From: Neobacillus novalis NBRC 102450
GTDB lineage: Bacteria > Bacillota > Bacilli > Bacillales > Cytobacillaceae
DNA: 64,000 bases
Reading direction: 5' to 3'
Assembly: GCF_001591805.1 (NCBI RefSeq)
Contig: NZ_BCVP01000011.1
Location: 1-64,000, forward strand
How positions within the stretch are numbered: position 1 is the stretch's first letter; every line of letters starts with the position of its first letter. Below the pieces are notes generated by a model, which made no database searches, had not been told where the DNA came from, and saw only the letters and a list, made by a program, of their open reading frames with translations. This document shows, piece after piece, positions 51,414 through 59,601 of the stretch. Made by a program: the position numbers and the translations under genes.

Positions 51414-52076
51414 TTATACGACTGGATTGGTACTATTGATTTTACGCCCCGACGTCGTTTTTTTATTTTTCTGCTTCCGCCATTCAACAAATAAAAGGTT
51501 CAAGGCAATGCCAAGGTATACAGCGATTGGAAAGGCCACTGAACTGTCCAAAAATAGTGAAAAGGGAATGACGACAATTCTGAACGTGACAAACACCCAG
51601 GTAATCGCGTAACTGCGGAGAATCCACTCTTTATGTGCGCTGATTTTGCGCTGCGTTGCTTTGATTACACCCATGGCAGTCGTCCACAGCCAAAGCGCAT
51701 TTAGGACAAGAAAGGCAATCATTGTTCCCCTCCCACCTGTTGCAGAAAGAGAAATATAGGGTACGACCAGGATATTTATAAAAATCGCCACTGCATAAAT
51801 TTTCCCTAACATTTTATGAAGCTTAGGTTTCCTTCGGCTGATCTTCGTCAATTGAAAGGGTCCAATGGCAAGTGCAATTGTACCCAAAAAAATATGCGGG
51901 TAAAAAAACAACTTCCACGTTGCCAATGAAAAGTCTGGATTTTTCATCTTCCCTTTAACCATTGGTGCCCATTCTACTCCGTTCAGTAGAAACATAATAA
52001 AGATATAGATTGCGAATAAGGCAATCGTAAAATATAATCCCCCGATTGTCAGTTTTCTTTTCTTCTCAGCCTGCAT
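51414..52076 (-). CDS. DUF2306 family membrane protein
   Basis: About 220 residues with seven hydrophobic segments. The pattern FFYPHIFLGTIALAIGPFQL, RRKPKLHKMLGKIYAVAIF and HKEWILRSYAITWVFV matches the DUF2306 family of uncharacterised membrane proteins with conserved His and Arg. GGGAG is better spaced for the ATG at 52076 than for 52082. It is 12 bases downstream of a GNAT gene, and the pair carries the TetR operator in front. Confidence 0.75.
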   Translation of the reverse strand: MQAEKKRKLTIGGLYFTIALFAIYIFIMFLLNGVEWAPMVKGKMKNPDFSLATWKLFFYPHIFLGTIALAIGPFQLTKISRRKPKLHKMLGKIYAVAIFINILVVPYISLSATGGRGTMIAFLVLNALWLWTTAMGVIKATQRKISAHKEWILRSYAITWVFVTFRIVVIPFSLFLDSSVAFPIAVYLGIALNLLFVEWRKQKNKKTTSGRKINSTNPVV

Positions 52077-52088
52077 GTTCATTTCTCC

Positions 52089-52592
52089 CTATCCTAAAAT
52101 TTTTTCAAAACATTTATATGGTACTTTACGAAATGGAAATCGAATTATTCCTCTTTCTTGAAATCCTGCCCGTTCATACATGGTTAAAGCCCCGGGATTA
52201 TCGCTAAACACATCAAGTCGAATGCTTGTATGCCCATTTGTCATAGCATAATCTTCGGCAAATTGGAGCAGCTTTTTCCCAAAACCTTTCCCCTGGTACT
52301 GGGGGTGGACCGCTAAGCGATGAATAATTAATGGTGTCCCATTTACATCCTCCCATAAAAGTGCCCGGTACTTTTTGCTTTCATTCGTATCAAGAGCCAC
52401 CGCGCCAACTACTTGTTTGTCAGCTTGTATCCCAAAAAGATTCCCTTTTTTTAAATCTGTTTTTATGACAAATCGATTGGGGTAAAACCGATCCCACTGA
52501 TTAACCCCCTTTTTCCTTAAATCAGCAGTAATCTCAGCATAAAATTGATTTACCTCTTTTAATTCCTTTAGTCCAATCGAGTGAATCTCCAT
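52089..52592 (-). CDS. GNAT family N-acetyltransferase
   Basis: About 167 residues. Acetyl-CoA-binding motif A is IIHRLAVHPQYQGKGFGKKLL, followed by RLDVFSDNPGALTMYERAGF, the usual GNAT end. The acceptor is unknown. GAGGTG lies upstream of the ATG at 52592; a GTG three codons earlier is too close. A TetR-type operator at 52614-52626 lies about 20 bases upstream, so this GNAT-DUF2306 operon is likely controlled by the neighbouring TetR protein. Confidence 0.82.
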   Translation of the reverse strand: MEIHSIGLKELKEVNQFYAEITADLRKKGVNQWDRFYPNRFVIKTDLKKGNLFGIQADKQVVGAVALDTNESKKYRALLWEDVNGTPLIIHRLAVHPQYQGKGFGKKLLQFAEDYAMTNGHTSIRLDVFSDNPGALTMYERAGFQERGIIRFPFRKVPYKCFEKILG

Positions 52593-52613
52593 CCCTTTCA
52601 CCTCATTTTATAA

Positions 52614-52626
52614 ACCGACTGTCGGT
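52614..52626. promoter_or_regulatory. TetR-type operator before the GNAT-DUF2306 operon
   Basis: ACCGACTGTCGGT is a perfect dyad around one central base. The same core with longer arms is at 53994-54012 upstream of the VC0807-TetR operon. Confidence 0.7.
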
Positions 52627-52669
52627 ATGTTTAAAGTCCTAAAACCCCATCTTAAAGGGGCAATATTCG

Positions 52670-53266
52670 TTACGTCAATGTCTTGATAATCACTTTAAAT
52701 ACATCACTTGCTTCCACTGTATCCTCTTCTACCGTTGTTAGTATTTGTGTGACCCGTAGTCCATATGAAAAGGTCATCATCAGTGTTGCCATTTTTACAG
52801 CATCAATATTTTTCGGAATCACCCCATTCGCTTGCCCCATTTTAATCCATTGTGTACCTGTTTCTTTACTGTATCTGAAAATATCATGGAGAATTTTTTT
52901 GACCTTTTCATTATCCTGACTTAACAAATAAATAAAAATTAAATTGCCGATATCATTGCTATTTTGCCGCGAATGAAAAAACTGGCCGACAACGCCGAAT
53001 CGTCCTTGATCAGGGCTTTCTTCCTTAATAGAGTGAGTGATGGTACTATGAAACTTTTCATTCATTTCTTCAATTTTTGATTTTAGAATCAGCCCAAACA
53101 ATTCATCTTTACTGTCAACGTAATGGTAGATGGCTCCCTTAGACAGCCCCGACCTTTCAATGATATCCTTCAGAGTTGTACTTCGGCAGCCTTTTTCTAA
53201 TATGATTTCTTCAGTTGTAGACAGAATATGTTGAAAGCTTGGATTATTAGAGATTGAACTAGTCAT
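52670..53266 (-). CDS. TetR family regulator
   Basis: 198 residues. The helix-turn-helix reads EIILEKGCRSTTLKDIIERS then GLSKGAIYHYVDSKDELFGL. The C-terminal helical domain is diverged, with no known ligand pattern. GGAAGGTAG precedes the ATG. It follows the VC0807-like gene by about 30 bases, and matching dyads before that gene and before the GNAT gene indicate it controls both transcripts. Confidence 0.87.
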   Translation of the reverse strand: MTSSISNNPSFQHILSTTEEIILEKGCRSTTLKDIIERSGLSKGAIYHYVDSKDELFGLILKSKIEEMNEKFHSTITHSIKEESPDQGRFGVVGQFFHSRQNSNDIGNLIFIYLLSQDNEKVKKILHDIFRYSKETGTQWIKMGQANGVIPKNIDAVKMATLMMTFSYGLRVTQILTTVEEDTVEASDVFKVIIKTLT

Positions 53267-53300
53267 TTTTCTACCTTCCTTATTTGTTCATCGAGTTGTG

Positions 53301-53945
53301 TTAACGACCATTCGTTAATAAGTCTAAACGTGACTTTGCATACCTACGATACACCATTGTAATTAAAATGGCCACACCAATGACACCATAAAAAATCAAT
53401 TGTGAAACAGCTAAAAAGGCTGATATAGAAAGTTCATAGACAAGAATGATTTTTACTATAGCCTCACCCAAAAGCGCAATGCCCCAAATAGCGGTCATGA
53501 ACCGCAAGACAAAACGAAAATATGGCAGCTCCCAATTCTTTGCAAATTGCCCCTTCTTTTCTGACTGATCCTGCGCACTAAATCTGATTGCGAAGTGGTA
53601 AATCAGCGGCTTTGCAAAGAACAAGGAGGCGATAAAGATTAGGCCTAATAATCCAGTAACCATTGATTCCCTTAATAAAATGAGCCTTTCGTTTCCACCG
53701 AGCACAAATGCCAGTAAGCTTAATACAAACCCCGTTAGCATAAATAAGCCAAACGCATCTGCCTTTTTATATTTCACAATATGAAACAGGTTATCCCCCA
53801 ACGGAATCAAGGTTGCAATTAGCAGCGAGACAAAACTTGAATAATAGTTTAAAAGCAGATTATAAACAACAACAGGAATGGCACCATTAATCACAAGACT
53901 TAACACAATCGTTTGAATCAATTTCTTTTTTGAATTAACATTCAC
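53301..53945 (-). CDS. VC0807-family membrane protein
   Basis: 214 residues with about six membrane segments. Family wording: GAIPVVVYNLLLNYYSSFVSLL, ATLIPLGDNLFHIVKYKKAD and LRFMTAIWGIALLGEAIVKII. The VC0807 family is often found beside TetR regulators and has no settled function. Start is GTG with GGGGAGG upstream. It heads an operon with the TetR gene and has a perfect operator about 50 bases upstream. Confidence 0.75.
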   Translation of the reverse strand: MNVNSKKKLIQTIVLSLVINGAIPVVVYNLLLNYYSSFVSLLIATLIPLGDNLFHIVKYKKADAFGLFMLTGFVLSLLAFVLGGNERLILLRESMVTGLLGLIFIASLFFAKPLIYHFAIRFSAQDQSEKKGQFAKNWELPYFRFVLRFMTAIWGIALLGEAIVKIILVYELSISAFLAVSQLIFYGVIGVAILITMVYRRYAKSRLDLLTNGR

Positions 53946-53993
53946 CTTTGTTTCCTCCCCTTTTCACCTTCAAAATGTTCTAAATTAATAATA

Positions 53994-54012
53994 CAAACCG
54001 ACGGTCGGTTTG
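53994..54012. promoter_or_regulatory. TetR-type operator before the VC0807-TetR operon
   Basis: CAAACCGACGGTCGGTTTG is a perfect 19-base dyad. Its core repeats at 52614-52626. Confidence 0.8.
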
Positions 54013-54119
54013 TCAATTGATTTTTTAACTTTTTTTTCCTGAAATTGAAATTGCTCATTTTGCAAAAATATGTTGTTATTTCGTGATTTCAGTCTTGTTT
54101 TGATAGCTTTTGTCAGTAG

Positions 54120-54148
54120 GCAGGAAAATGGGATACCAGTTGGTGAAT
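54120..54148 (+). promoter_or_regulatory. Sigma-H-type promoter of the racA operon
   Basis: GCAGGAAAA (54120-54128) fits RNAGGAWWW and GGTGAAT (54142-54148) fits RNNGAAT, both perfectly, with a 13-base spacer where 11-12 is usual. B. subtilis racA is expressed early in sporulation under sigma-H. Confidence 0.6.
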
Positions 54149-54201
54149 AACTATCACAAAGATGATTATTTCCTAGATTCAATAGAGAGGAATGAAAATT
54201 A

Positions 54202-55104
54202 ATGAAGACCTATACCTTGAAAGAAGTATCTAGAAAAATAAATATTGCACCGGGGACGTTACGCCAATGGGAAAAAGATTTTGAAGAGACACTAGGAATT
54301 CCCCGTTCCAAACAAGGTGCAAGAATCTATTCAGATTTGTTGATTGACCAACTGGTAGAAATAAAACAAATGACCGCCAAGAAGTTAAGTAAGGATCAGA
54401 TACGGCAAGCAATGAAAAAAGAACAAAAAGCTGGGGGTGAAGATCGTACTACAAAAAATGCCGAAGTGTCACTAGAAATCATGGCTGAACCGGTTCCTCC
54501 AATCGCTGTTGATGAAAACGCACCAAATAATGCTGACCTATTTTTTGAGGCAATGGAAACGTATAAAAAAAATTTCTTAAATGAGGTCAAGGAGGAAATT
54601 CGAAATGTTGTTCGTAAAGAGGTAGTAGATGAGTTGAAAAAAGAAATATCAAAAGGCACCTTTTATACGGTGAAATCACTTTCAGATTCTATTTACAAAT
54701 CGACAGCCAATACAAAAGCTGATATCGAAGAGTTATCCGAAACACTTGAAAAATCTTCGGAGTTGACTGCTGACTCATTACTGTACCTTAGTAACAGCAT
54801 TGCAAATGTTTCACTTGAGACTTCCGAAGAGATTCATACCCTCTCAAGGAAGCTGTCTGAAACCTCTGAAGAGTTATCTCAATATGCCGATATCACAAAT
54901 AATGAAATTTCAAGTCTTACTGAGGCTATTTCAACCGACCGGGAATTCTTTGTTGAAGAGCGTAATCAATATCGGCTAGAAATTACCCAAAGGGAACGAG
55001 CTTTCCAACAAATGCTAGTAAGCTTTAGAGATGTTGCCGCGGCCAAAGAGAAGAAAAGGTGGAAATTTTGGTCTTTAAGGGGGAATTCACATGAATACAA
55101 GTGA
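54202..55104 (+). CDS. MerR-type HTH coiled-coil protein encoded ahead of RacA
   Basis: 300 residues. The N-terminus (YTLKEVSRKINIAPGTLRQWEKDF) is a MerR-like DNA-binding domain. A linker is followed by a long coiled coil from about residue 115 to 270 (LFFEAMETYKKNFLNEVKEE, ELSETLEKSSELTADSLLYLS). The end, RAFQQMLVSFRDVAAAKEKKRWKFWS, is basic and aromatic. The layout resembles RacA but is almost twice as long, and the tail recalls DUF3967 proteins of Bacillus plasmids and phages. It overlaps racA by 14 bases and shares its promoter, so a role in chromosome anchoring or polar segregation is inferred. Confidence 0.7.
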   Translation: MKTYTLKEVSRKINIAPGTLRQWEKDFEETLGIPRSKQGARIYSDLLIDQLVEIKQMTAKKLSKDQIRQAMKKEQKAGGEDRTTKNAEVSLEIMAEPVPPIAVDENAPNNADLFFEAMETYKKNFLNEVKEEIRNVVRKEVVDELKKEISKGTFYTVKSLSDSIYKSTANTKADIEELSETLEKSSELTADSLLYLSNSIANVSLETSEEIHTLSRKLSETSEELSQYADITNNEISSLTEAISTDREFFVEERNQYRLEITQRERAFQQMLVSFRDVAAAKEKKRWKFWSLRGNSHEYK

Positions 55105-55615
55105 AGTGGCGAAATTATTAGGGGTGTCTGCGAGCACTGTTCAGCGCTGGGTTAAACTGATGGAGCTGCCAATGGAAAAAAATGATCGAGGACATTATCA
55201 TTTTACTAGCGAAGATATTGAGCTCTTAAAAAAAATTCATGAACAGCTTCAAAATGGAATATTGCTCCAAGATATCGCCCCTGTGGTGGAAAAAAGGGGA
55301 ATTCGAAAAGGTTCAGTTAAAAGAGGCGGGGAAAAGGAAACAGCCATCGAAAGGTTGGTTACGAAGGTCAGCGAATTAGAAATGAATCTAAATACCAAGG
55401 CCGATTCAGTTGCATCCTATCAGCTCCTCCAGCATCGCCGGGAAATAGATGATTTACAAAATCAGGTAACCCAATTAGCACTAGAGCTTGAACGGCTTCA
55501 ATTTCAAATGAAGGAAATGAACACACCCCCACAAATCGACAAACCACTGGTTTTGGATGGTGGCAAGGTAAGAAGTAAAAAGAAAAATATCGTCAGTTCT
55601 CTATTTGGTTTTTAA
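55091..55615 (+). CDS. racA: Chromosome-anchoring protein RacA
   Basis: 174 residues. The N-terminal MerR-like HTH is SEVAKLLGVSASTVQRWVKLMELPMEKND, then GHYHFTSEDIELLKKI. The coiled coil contains KADSVASYQLLQHRREIDDL, which matches remembered B. subtilis RacA (YQILQHRREM). RacA binds GC-rich inverted repeats near the origin and anchors chromosomes at the cell poles via DivIVA in sporulation. GGGGG precedes the ATG, which lies inside the preceding gene. Confidence 0.88.
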   Translation: MNTSEVAKLLGVSASTVQRWVKLMELPMEKNDRGHYHFTSEDIELLKKIHEQLQNGILLQDIAPVVEKRGIRKGSVKRGGEKETAIERLVTKVSELEMNLNTKADSVASYQLLQHRREIDDLQNQVTQLALELERLQFQMKEMNTPPQIDKPLVLDGGKVRSKKKNIVSSLFGF

Positions 55616-55633
55616 ACAAAACCACCAACGCAT

Positions 55634-55681
55634 AAAAAACATGACCGAACAGATTTTTCCCGTTTAGCCATGTTTTTTTTA
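55634..55681 (+). terminator. Terminator of the racA operon
   Basis: AAAAAACATG/CATGTTTTTTTT hairpin with an imperfect inner stem and T-run. Confidence 0.7.
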
Positions 55682-55709
55682 CACTTTTTTGTTTTTCACG
55701 CTGTCGCTG

Positions 55710-56174
55710 TCAGGCTTCTTTATATCTCTCTTGCACGTCAAACAAATCGCCGACATACGAAATTTCCTTGATGGTAACCTGAAGTTCGCCTGTTGGAATC
55801 TTCAGTGATAGCTGCTCACCAAGATTTTTTAGTAGCAGCTGTCTGCCTACTGGTGATAAAAAGGAAATAAGGCCTTGATCGGGTTCTGACTGTTCTGGAA
55901 AACAGATTGTATAATCTTCCGTCTCATTGTCATCGTCGTAAAGGACAGTTACTTTTGTTCCGATAAAAGCTTTAGGAATCGATGAAATGAAGGTGCTTTT
56001 ACGATTTTGCTGTAGTAAATCATCAACCTCTAAGAGGTACAAACTAAAAAAATGCTTCATTCTCTCTTGGACAGGGGTTGAAGAAAAATAAAGAGTGGTT
56101 AATTCCTGAATATTCTCGTCAATATACACTATCTGCTGACTGAAAAAGTCTTTGGATGGATAACTACGGTTCAT
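55710..56174 (-). CDS. GreA/GreB C-terminal-domain protein
   Basis: About 154 residues. The second half fits the GreA/GreB FKBP-like domain: IGTKVTVLYDDDNETEDYTI, GLISFLSPVGRQLLLKNLGE and IPTGELQVTIKEI. The N-terminal half is helical but shorter than, and unlike, the GreA coiled coil that carries the acidic DD/E tip for transcript cleavage. It may bind RNA polymerase without cleavage stimulation, like Rnk or Gfh factors; that is inference. GGAGG lies before the ATG at 56174. Confidence 0.75.
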   Translation of the reverse strand: MNRSYPSKDFFSQQIVYIDENIQELTTLYFSSTPVQERMKHFFSLYLLEVDDLLQQNRKSTFISSIPKAFIGTKVTVLYDDDNETEDYTICFPEQSEPDQGLISFLSPVGRQLLLKNLGEQLSLKIPTGELQVTIKEISYVGDLFDVQERYKEA

Positions 56175-56545
56175 AGTATATTGCCTCCAAGCTAGTGTCA
56201 AATTTCCTGCAGAACTTCATAAAGATTTTCATTACAAATTCCTCCCAAATAAAAAAATGAACCTTCCATTTGTATAGAAAATCCTTTGGTCTACCCTAAT
56301 TTTAGGGCAGAGCCGTAGTACCACTATACGAAAATGAAAAGCTTTCCTACCCTTTTAACAAAGGAAAATCTTAGTATAATATTACCATATCTAGACAGAA
56401 AAGTCGCAACAACTGGTCAGTAAATGTTTGCGTATCAGAAATATTACAACCTGCCTTTATGACCAGGTGATAGAAATCACATACAAACGAAAGGGAAGGT
56501 GATACCATACATTTGAAGGTATATTAATCGAAACGAGGTTATGAA
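56175..56545. other. Gene-free interval with small hairpins
   Basis: About 370 bases between the Gre-domain gene and the flavin oxidoreductase gene. I see a stem CCCTAA/TTAGGG at 56294-56307 beside CGTAGT/ACTATACG-like pairing, but no riboswitch signature or long frame. Promoters for both flanking genes must lie here. Confidence 0.3.
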
Positions 56546-57511
56546 TTGAATTTTCCACAACTAAAAATAGGACATATGAAACCTGCAGTTCCCATTATGC
56601 AAGGCGGAATGGGTGTAGGTATTTCTCTGAGCAAGTTGGCTTCAGCAGTCGCAAACGCCGGTGGGGTTGGGATTATTTCCGGTACAGGAATTACTGTTCA
56701 TGAAATGCGTTCACATATTAGACGAGCAAAGGAACTAGTCGCAGGTGCCGGTTACATAGGTGTAAATGTATTATTTGCCATGAATGACTTTGCCGAAAAA
56801 ATGAAAGCAGCCCTTGAAGAAAAAGTTGATTTTATTATTTCCGGTGCCGGCATCTCCAGGGATATGTATACATGGGGGAAACAAGCGGGAATCCCGGTCA
56901 TTTCCATTGTCTCATCTGCTAAATTAGCAAGGATTTCCGAACGGTTAGGCGCGGCAGCCGTTGTCGTTGAAGGCTTTGAGGCTGGCGGTCATCTTGGAAC
57001 CGAGCGTTCCATGTTTGAAATACTACCCGAAATTGTTGAAACCGTTTCAATCCCCGTTATTGCAGCTGGCGGCATTATGACGGGCAGTGATATCGCCAAA
57101 GCACTCGCCATGGGAGCATCTGGAGTTCAAATGGGCACCCGTTTTGTTGCCAGCGAGGAATGTGATGCCCCTCTTTCGTTTAAGCAGAAATATGTCGATG
57201 CCGGTAAAGATGACACGGTTTTGGTTAAAACAACTGTCGGCCTGCAGGGAAGAGCCATCAAAAATAATTTCACAAAATTAATCAGCGGACCTGATAAGTT
57301 AAAAATAGCTAAATGCCATGATTGCCTAAAGAATTGTTCCTATCGCTTTTGTACGCTTGATTCGCTTCTAACATCTGTTGGCGGTGATGTGGAAAACGGG
57401 CTCGTTTTTGCGGGTGCAAGAGTGGATGAAATCAAAGAAATTCTCCCTGTCCAAAAAATTATTGATAACCTCACTGCAGAATATGATGAAGCAATAAAAG
57501 AAAGTCTCTAG
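56546..57511 (+). CDS. Nitronate monooxygenase / FabK-like flavin oxidoreductase
   Basis: 321 residues of the TIM-barrel NMO family using FMN. Family wording: PIMQGGMGVGISLSKLASAVANAGG at the N-terminus, VVVEGFEAGGHLG and VIAAGGIMTGSDIAKALAMGASGVQMGTRF. A cysteine cluster KCHDCLKNCSYRFC near residue 250 (CxxCxxxCxxxxC) could bind metal or an Fe-S centre, seen in some FabK/PfaD relatives. Start is TTG with GAGG upstream. Oxidation of nitronates or a reductase role cannot be separated from sequence. Confidence 0.85.
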   Translation: MNFPQLKIGHMKPAVPIMQGGMGVGISLSKLASAVANAGGVGIISGTGITVHEMRSHIRRAKELVAGAGYIGVNVLFAMNDFAEKMKAALEEKVDFIISGAGISRDMYTWGKQAGIPVISIVSSAKLARISERLGAAAVVVEGFEAGGHLGTERSMFEILPEIVETVSIPVIAAGGIMTGSDIAKALAMGASGVQMGTRFVASEECDAPLSFKQKYVDAGKDDTVLVKTTVGLQGRAIKNNFTKLISGPDKLKIAKCHDCLKNCSYRFCTLDSLLTSVGGDVENGLVFAGARVDEIKEILPVQKIIDNLTAEYDEAIKESL

Positions 57512-57536
57512 GTTTAATTAAAATCTCTCTTAATAA

Positions 57537-57577
57537 GAAAAGACTCCAGCGCCTTGGTCGGCCGCAGGAGTCTTTTA
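57537..57577. terminator. Bidirectional terminator between the oxidoreductase and M50 genes
   Basis: AAAAGACTCC/GGAGTCTTTT stem with GC-rich loop. Confidence 0.85.
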
Positions 57578-58258
57578 ACTTCCTAGTTTATAATAACCTC
57601 TTTTTAGCGCGAAATAACAAAACCATAGGGCTTGGAGAAAGAAAAACATGCCCCAGATTGGCGCTGGAAAAATAACTGTTAACCGGGCAAGGTTAGCAGC
57701 ATCCCCTGCTCCATCCGGCTGAATAACACTTATATAAAGGATTTCATAGGCACTTTGAACCGAATCAACTAATAGAATGGAGGCAATTAGAAGTAACAAA
57801 TGATCCCGTACAGTTTGGCTCCCCTTGATAAGTAATAAGAGAAAAGCAACAGCAAATGAACATAGCCAAAAGATTCCATATGGGTTCCGCACCCAAAAGA
57901 TAAGGTTAAGGAAAATAAAAGCTAACAAAATATCAATCAAAATGGTTTGCCTCTTCCTTCCTATCAGTAAGAATGAGAGAAACGACATAAACGAGGAAAA
58001 GGTATAGCCGGCAAGACTCGTAAAGAAGCTGCCAATCCAGGTAGACTGATTACTATATGTTGCCCCTTCTGAATTCATAAATAAAGAAATCCTTTCCACA
58101 TTGCCTCCAAGCAGGGCAATAAAAGCATGACCTGATTCATGAATAAGCGTATTAATGACCTTTGCATAATTTCCGAGAAGCGGTACGTGAATCAACAAAA
58201 AAGCTAACACGAGGAAAAGGAAAAACTTCGTACTTAATTTTTCGCGAACAAAGCTCAA
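57575..58258 (-). CDS. M50B-type integral membrane metalloprotease-like protein
   Basis: About 227 residues, five to six membrane segments. The zinc motif HESGH (family HExxH) is in NTLIHESGHAFIALLGG. A following SLAGYTFSSFMSFLSFLL and a distal polar patch fit the M50B peptidase-like family. Substrates are unknown; some members are non-proteolytic. The frame opens at 58294, but GAGGAG lies eight bases before a TTG at 58258, which is preferred. Confidence 0.78.
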   Translation of the reverse strand: MSFVREKLSTKFFLFLVLAFLLIHVPLLGNYAKVINTLIHESGHAFIALLGGNVERISLFMNSEGATYSNQSTWIGSFFTSLAGYTFSSFMSFLSFLLIGRKRQTILIDILLAFIFLNLIFWVRNPYGIFWLCSFAVAFLLLLIKGSQTVRDHLLLLIASILLVDSVQSAYEILYISVIQPDGAGDAANLARLTVIFPAPIWGMFFFLQALWFCYFALKRGYYKLGS

Positions 58259-58406
58259 AATAGATTCTCCTCTTTTATAAATTTCTAACCTCATTTTAAC
58301 ATTTTTTAGTGAAACTATCGCAAATTTAAACTCGGAGATTTAGAAAATTCTTATTTTATTTTCTTTATACTATCCGTTTATTACTTCCGGAATGGATTCG
58401 ACAAAC

Positions 58407-58437
58407 CAACAACTTATATGTTATTATCGGGTTGTTG
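58407..58437. promoter_or_regulatory. Inverted repeat in the opuF promoter region
   Basis: CAACAAC (58407-58413) and GTTGTTG (58431-58437) form perfect 7-base arms around an AT-rich TATATGTTATTAT stretch that could hold the -10. A BusR-type operator is a guess. Confidence 0.35.
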
Positions 58438-58476
58438 CATTAGCGAACGTACATTTTTATTTAGGAGGAATGTAAT

Positions 58477-59601
58477 TTGATAGAGTTTAAGAATATTGTA
58501 AAGAAGTATCGAAGCAAAACCATCATTAATCCTTTTTCATTGGAAATTGATGCTGGACAGTTGGTTGTTTTTATTGGACCAAGTGGCTGCGGGAAAACCA
58601 CCTTACTCAAAATGATCAATAAACTAATCCAACCTTCTTCAGGAAAAATTTTTGTGAATGGGACGGATATCTCGACAATGAATCCGATTGAACTACGGAG
58701 GAATATCGGATATGTGATTCAAAACACAGGACTATTTCCACATATGTCGATTAAAGAAAATTTAGAGTTGATACCAAAGCTTAAAGGTGAAGAGCCAGCT
58801 TCAATTGAGAAAAAGACAAAAGAATTGCTTGAAATTGTTGGTTTAGACCCAAAGGAATTCTTACATCGTTTTCCAAAAGAACTGAGCGGCGGTCAGCAGC
58901 AAAGAATTGGTGTAGCAAGAGCTTTCTCCACAAACTCCGATATTATCCTAATGGATGAACCCTTCAGTGCACTAGACCCTGTTACGAGAAGTTCACTTCA
59001 AGATGAGTTGTTCCAAATGCAAAAGGAATTAAACAAGACCATCATCTTTGTCACCCATGATATGGATGAGGCTATTAAAATAGCAGACAAGATTTGTATT
59101 TTAAAAGACGGAGATATTCTCCAGTATGACACTCCTGAAAATATTCTTAAAAACCCTGCTAATGATTTTGTTGAAGATTTCATTGGAAAAAGAAGGGTTT
59201 GGAACAACCCTGAATTATTGATGGCAGAGGATATCATGATTCATCAGCCTGTAAAAATTACCCCGATGCGGACCGTATTGCAGGCAATTGAGATTATGAA
59301 GGACAATAAGGTAGACAGCTTAATGGTGACAGATAAAAATAATGTCCTTAAGGGTCTTGTAACCTTAAAAGCTATTCAATTGCTCAATCGAACTACCTCA
59401 ATTGAAATGATCATGGAGCAAAATGTGCTTTCCGTTTCACAGGATGCTAATTTAATTTCCGTTTTAGCAACAATGAATGAGCATAAAATTGGTTATCTTC
59501 CTGTTGTTAACAGTGCGAAACAATTAATAGGATTGATAACAAGAAGCAGCATTTTATCAGCATTAAGCAGTCAATTAATTGACTTGGAGGTGGCGTTTTA
59601 A
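58477..59601 (+). CDS. opuFA: Compatible-solute ABC transporter ATPase (OpuFA-like)
   Basis: 374 residues. Walker A is FIGPSGCGKTTLL near residue 30, the signature is LSGGQQQRIGVARAF and Walker B is IILMDEPFSALDP. Two CBS domains fill the last 120 residues (MRTVLQAIEIMKDNKVDSL; NVLSVSQDANLISVLATM), the osmosensing module of the OpuA/OpuC family. It couples ATP hydrolysis to uptake of betaine-type osmoprotectants. Start is TTG eight bases after AGGAGG. The partner gene overlaps by one base. Confidence 0.88.
   Translation: MIEFKNIVKKYRSKTIINPFSLEIDAGQLVVFIGPSGCGKTTLLKMINKLIQPSSGKIFVNGTDISTMNPIELRRNIGYVIQNTGLFPHMSIKENLELIPKLKGEEPASIEKKTKELLEIVGLDPKEFLHRFPKELSGGQQQRIGVARAFSTNSDIILMDEPFSALDPVTRSSLQDELFQMQKELNKTIIFVTHDMDEAIKIADKICILKDGDILQYDTPENILKNPANDFVEDFIGKRRVWNNPELLMAEDIMIHQPVKITPMRTVLQAIEIMKDNKVDSLMVTDKNNVLKGLVTLKAIQLLNRTTSIEMIMEQNVLSVSQDANLISVLATMNEHKIGYLPVVNSAKQLIGLITRSSILSALSSQLIDLEVAF

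Noticed and set aside
56281..56340. Possible riboswitch with CCCTAA/TTAGGG stem
   Set aside because: Only short local stems are visible; none of the conserved motifs of purine, c-di-GMP, THF, preQ1, fluoride or guanidine classes that I know is present.
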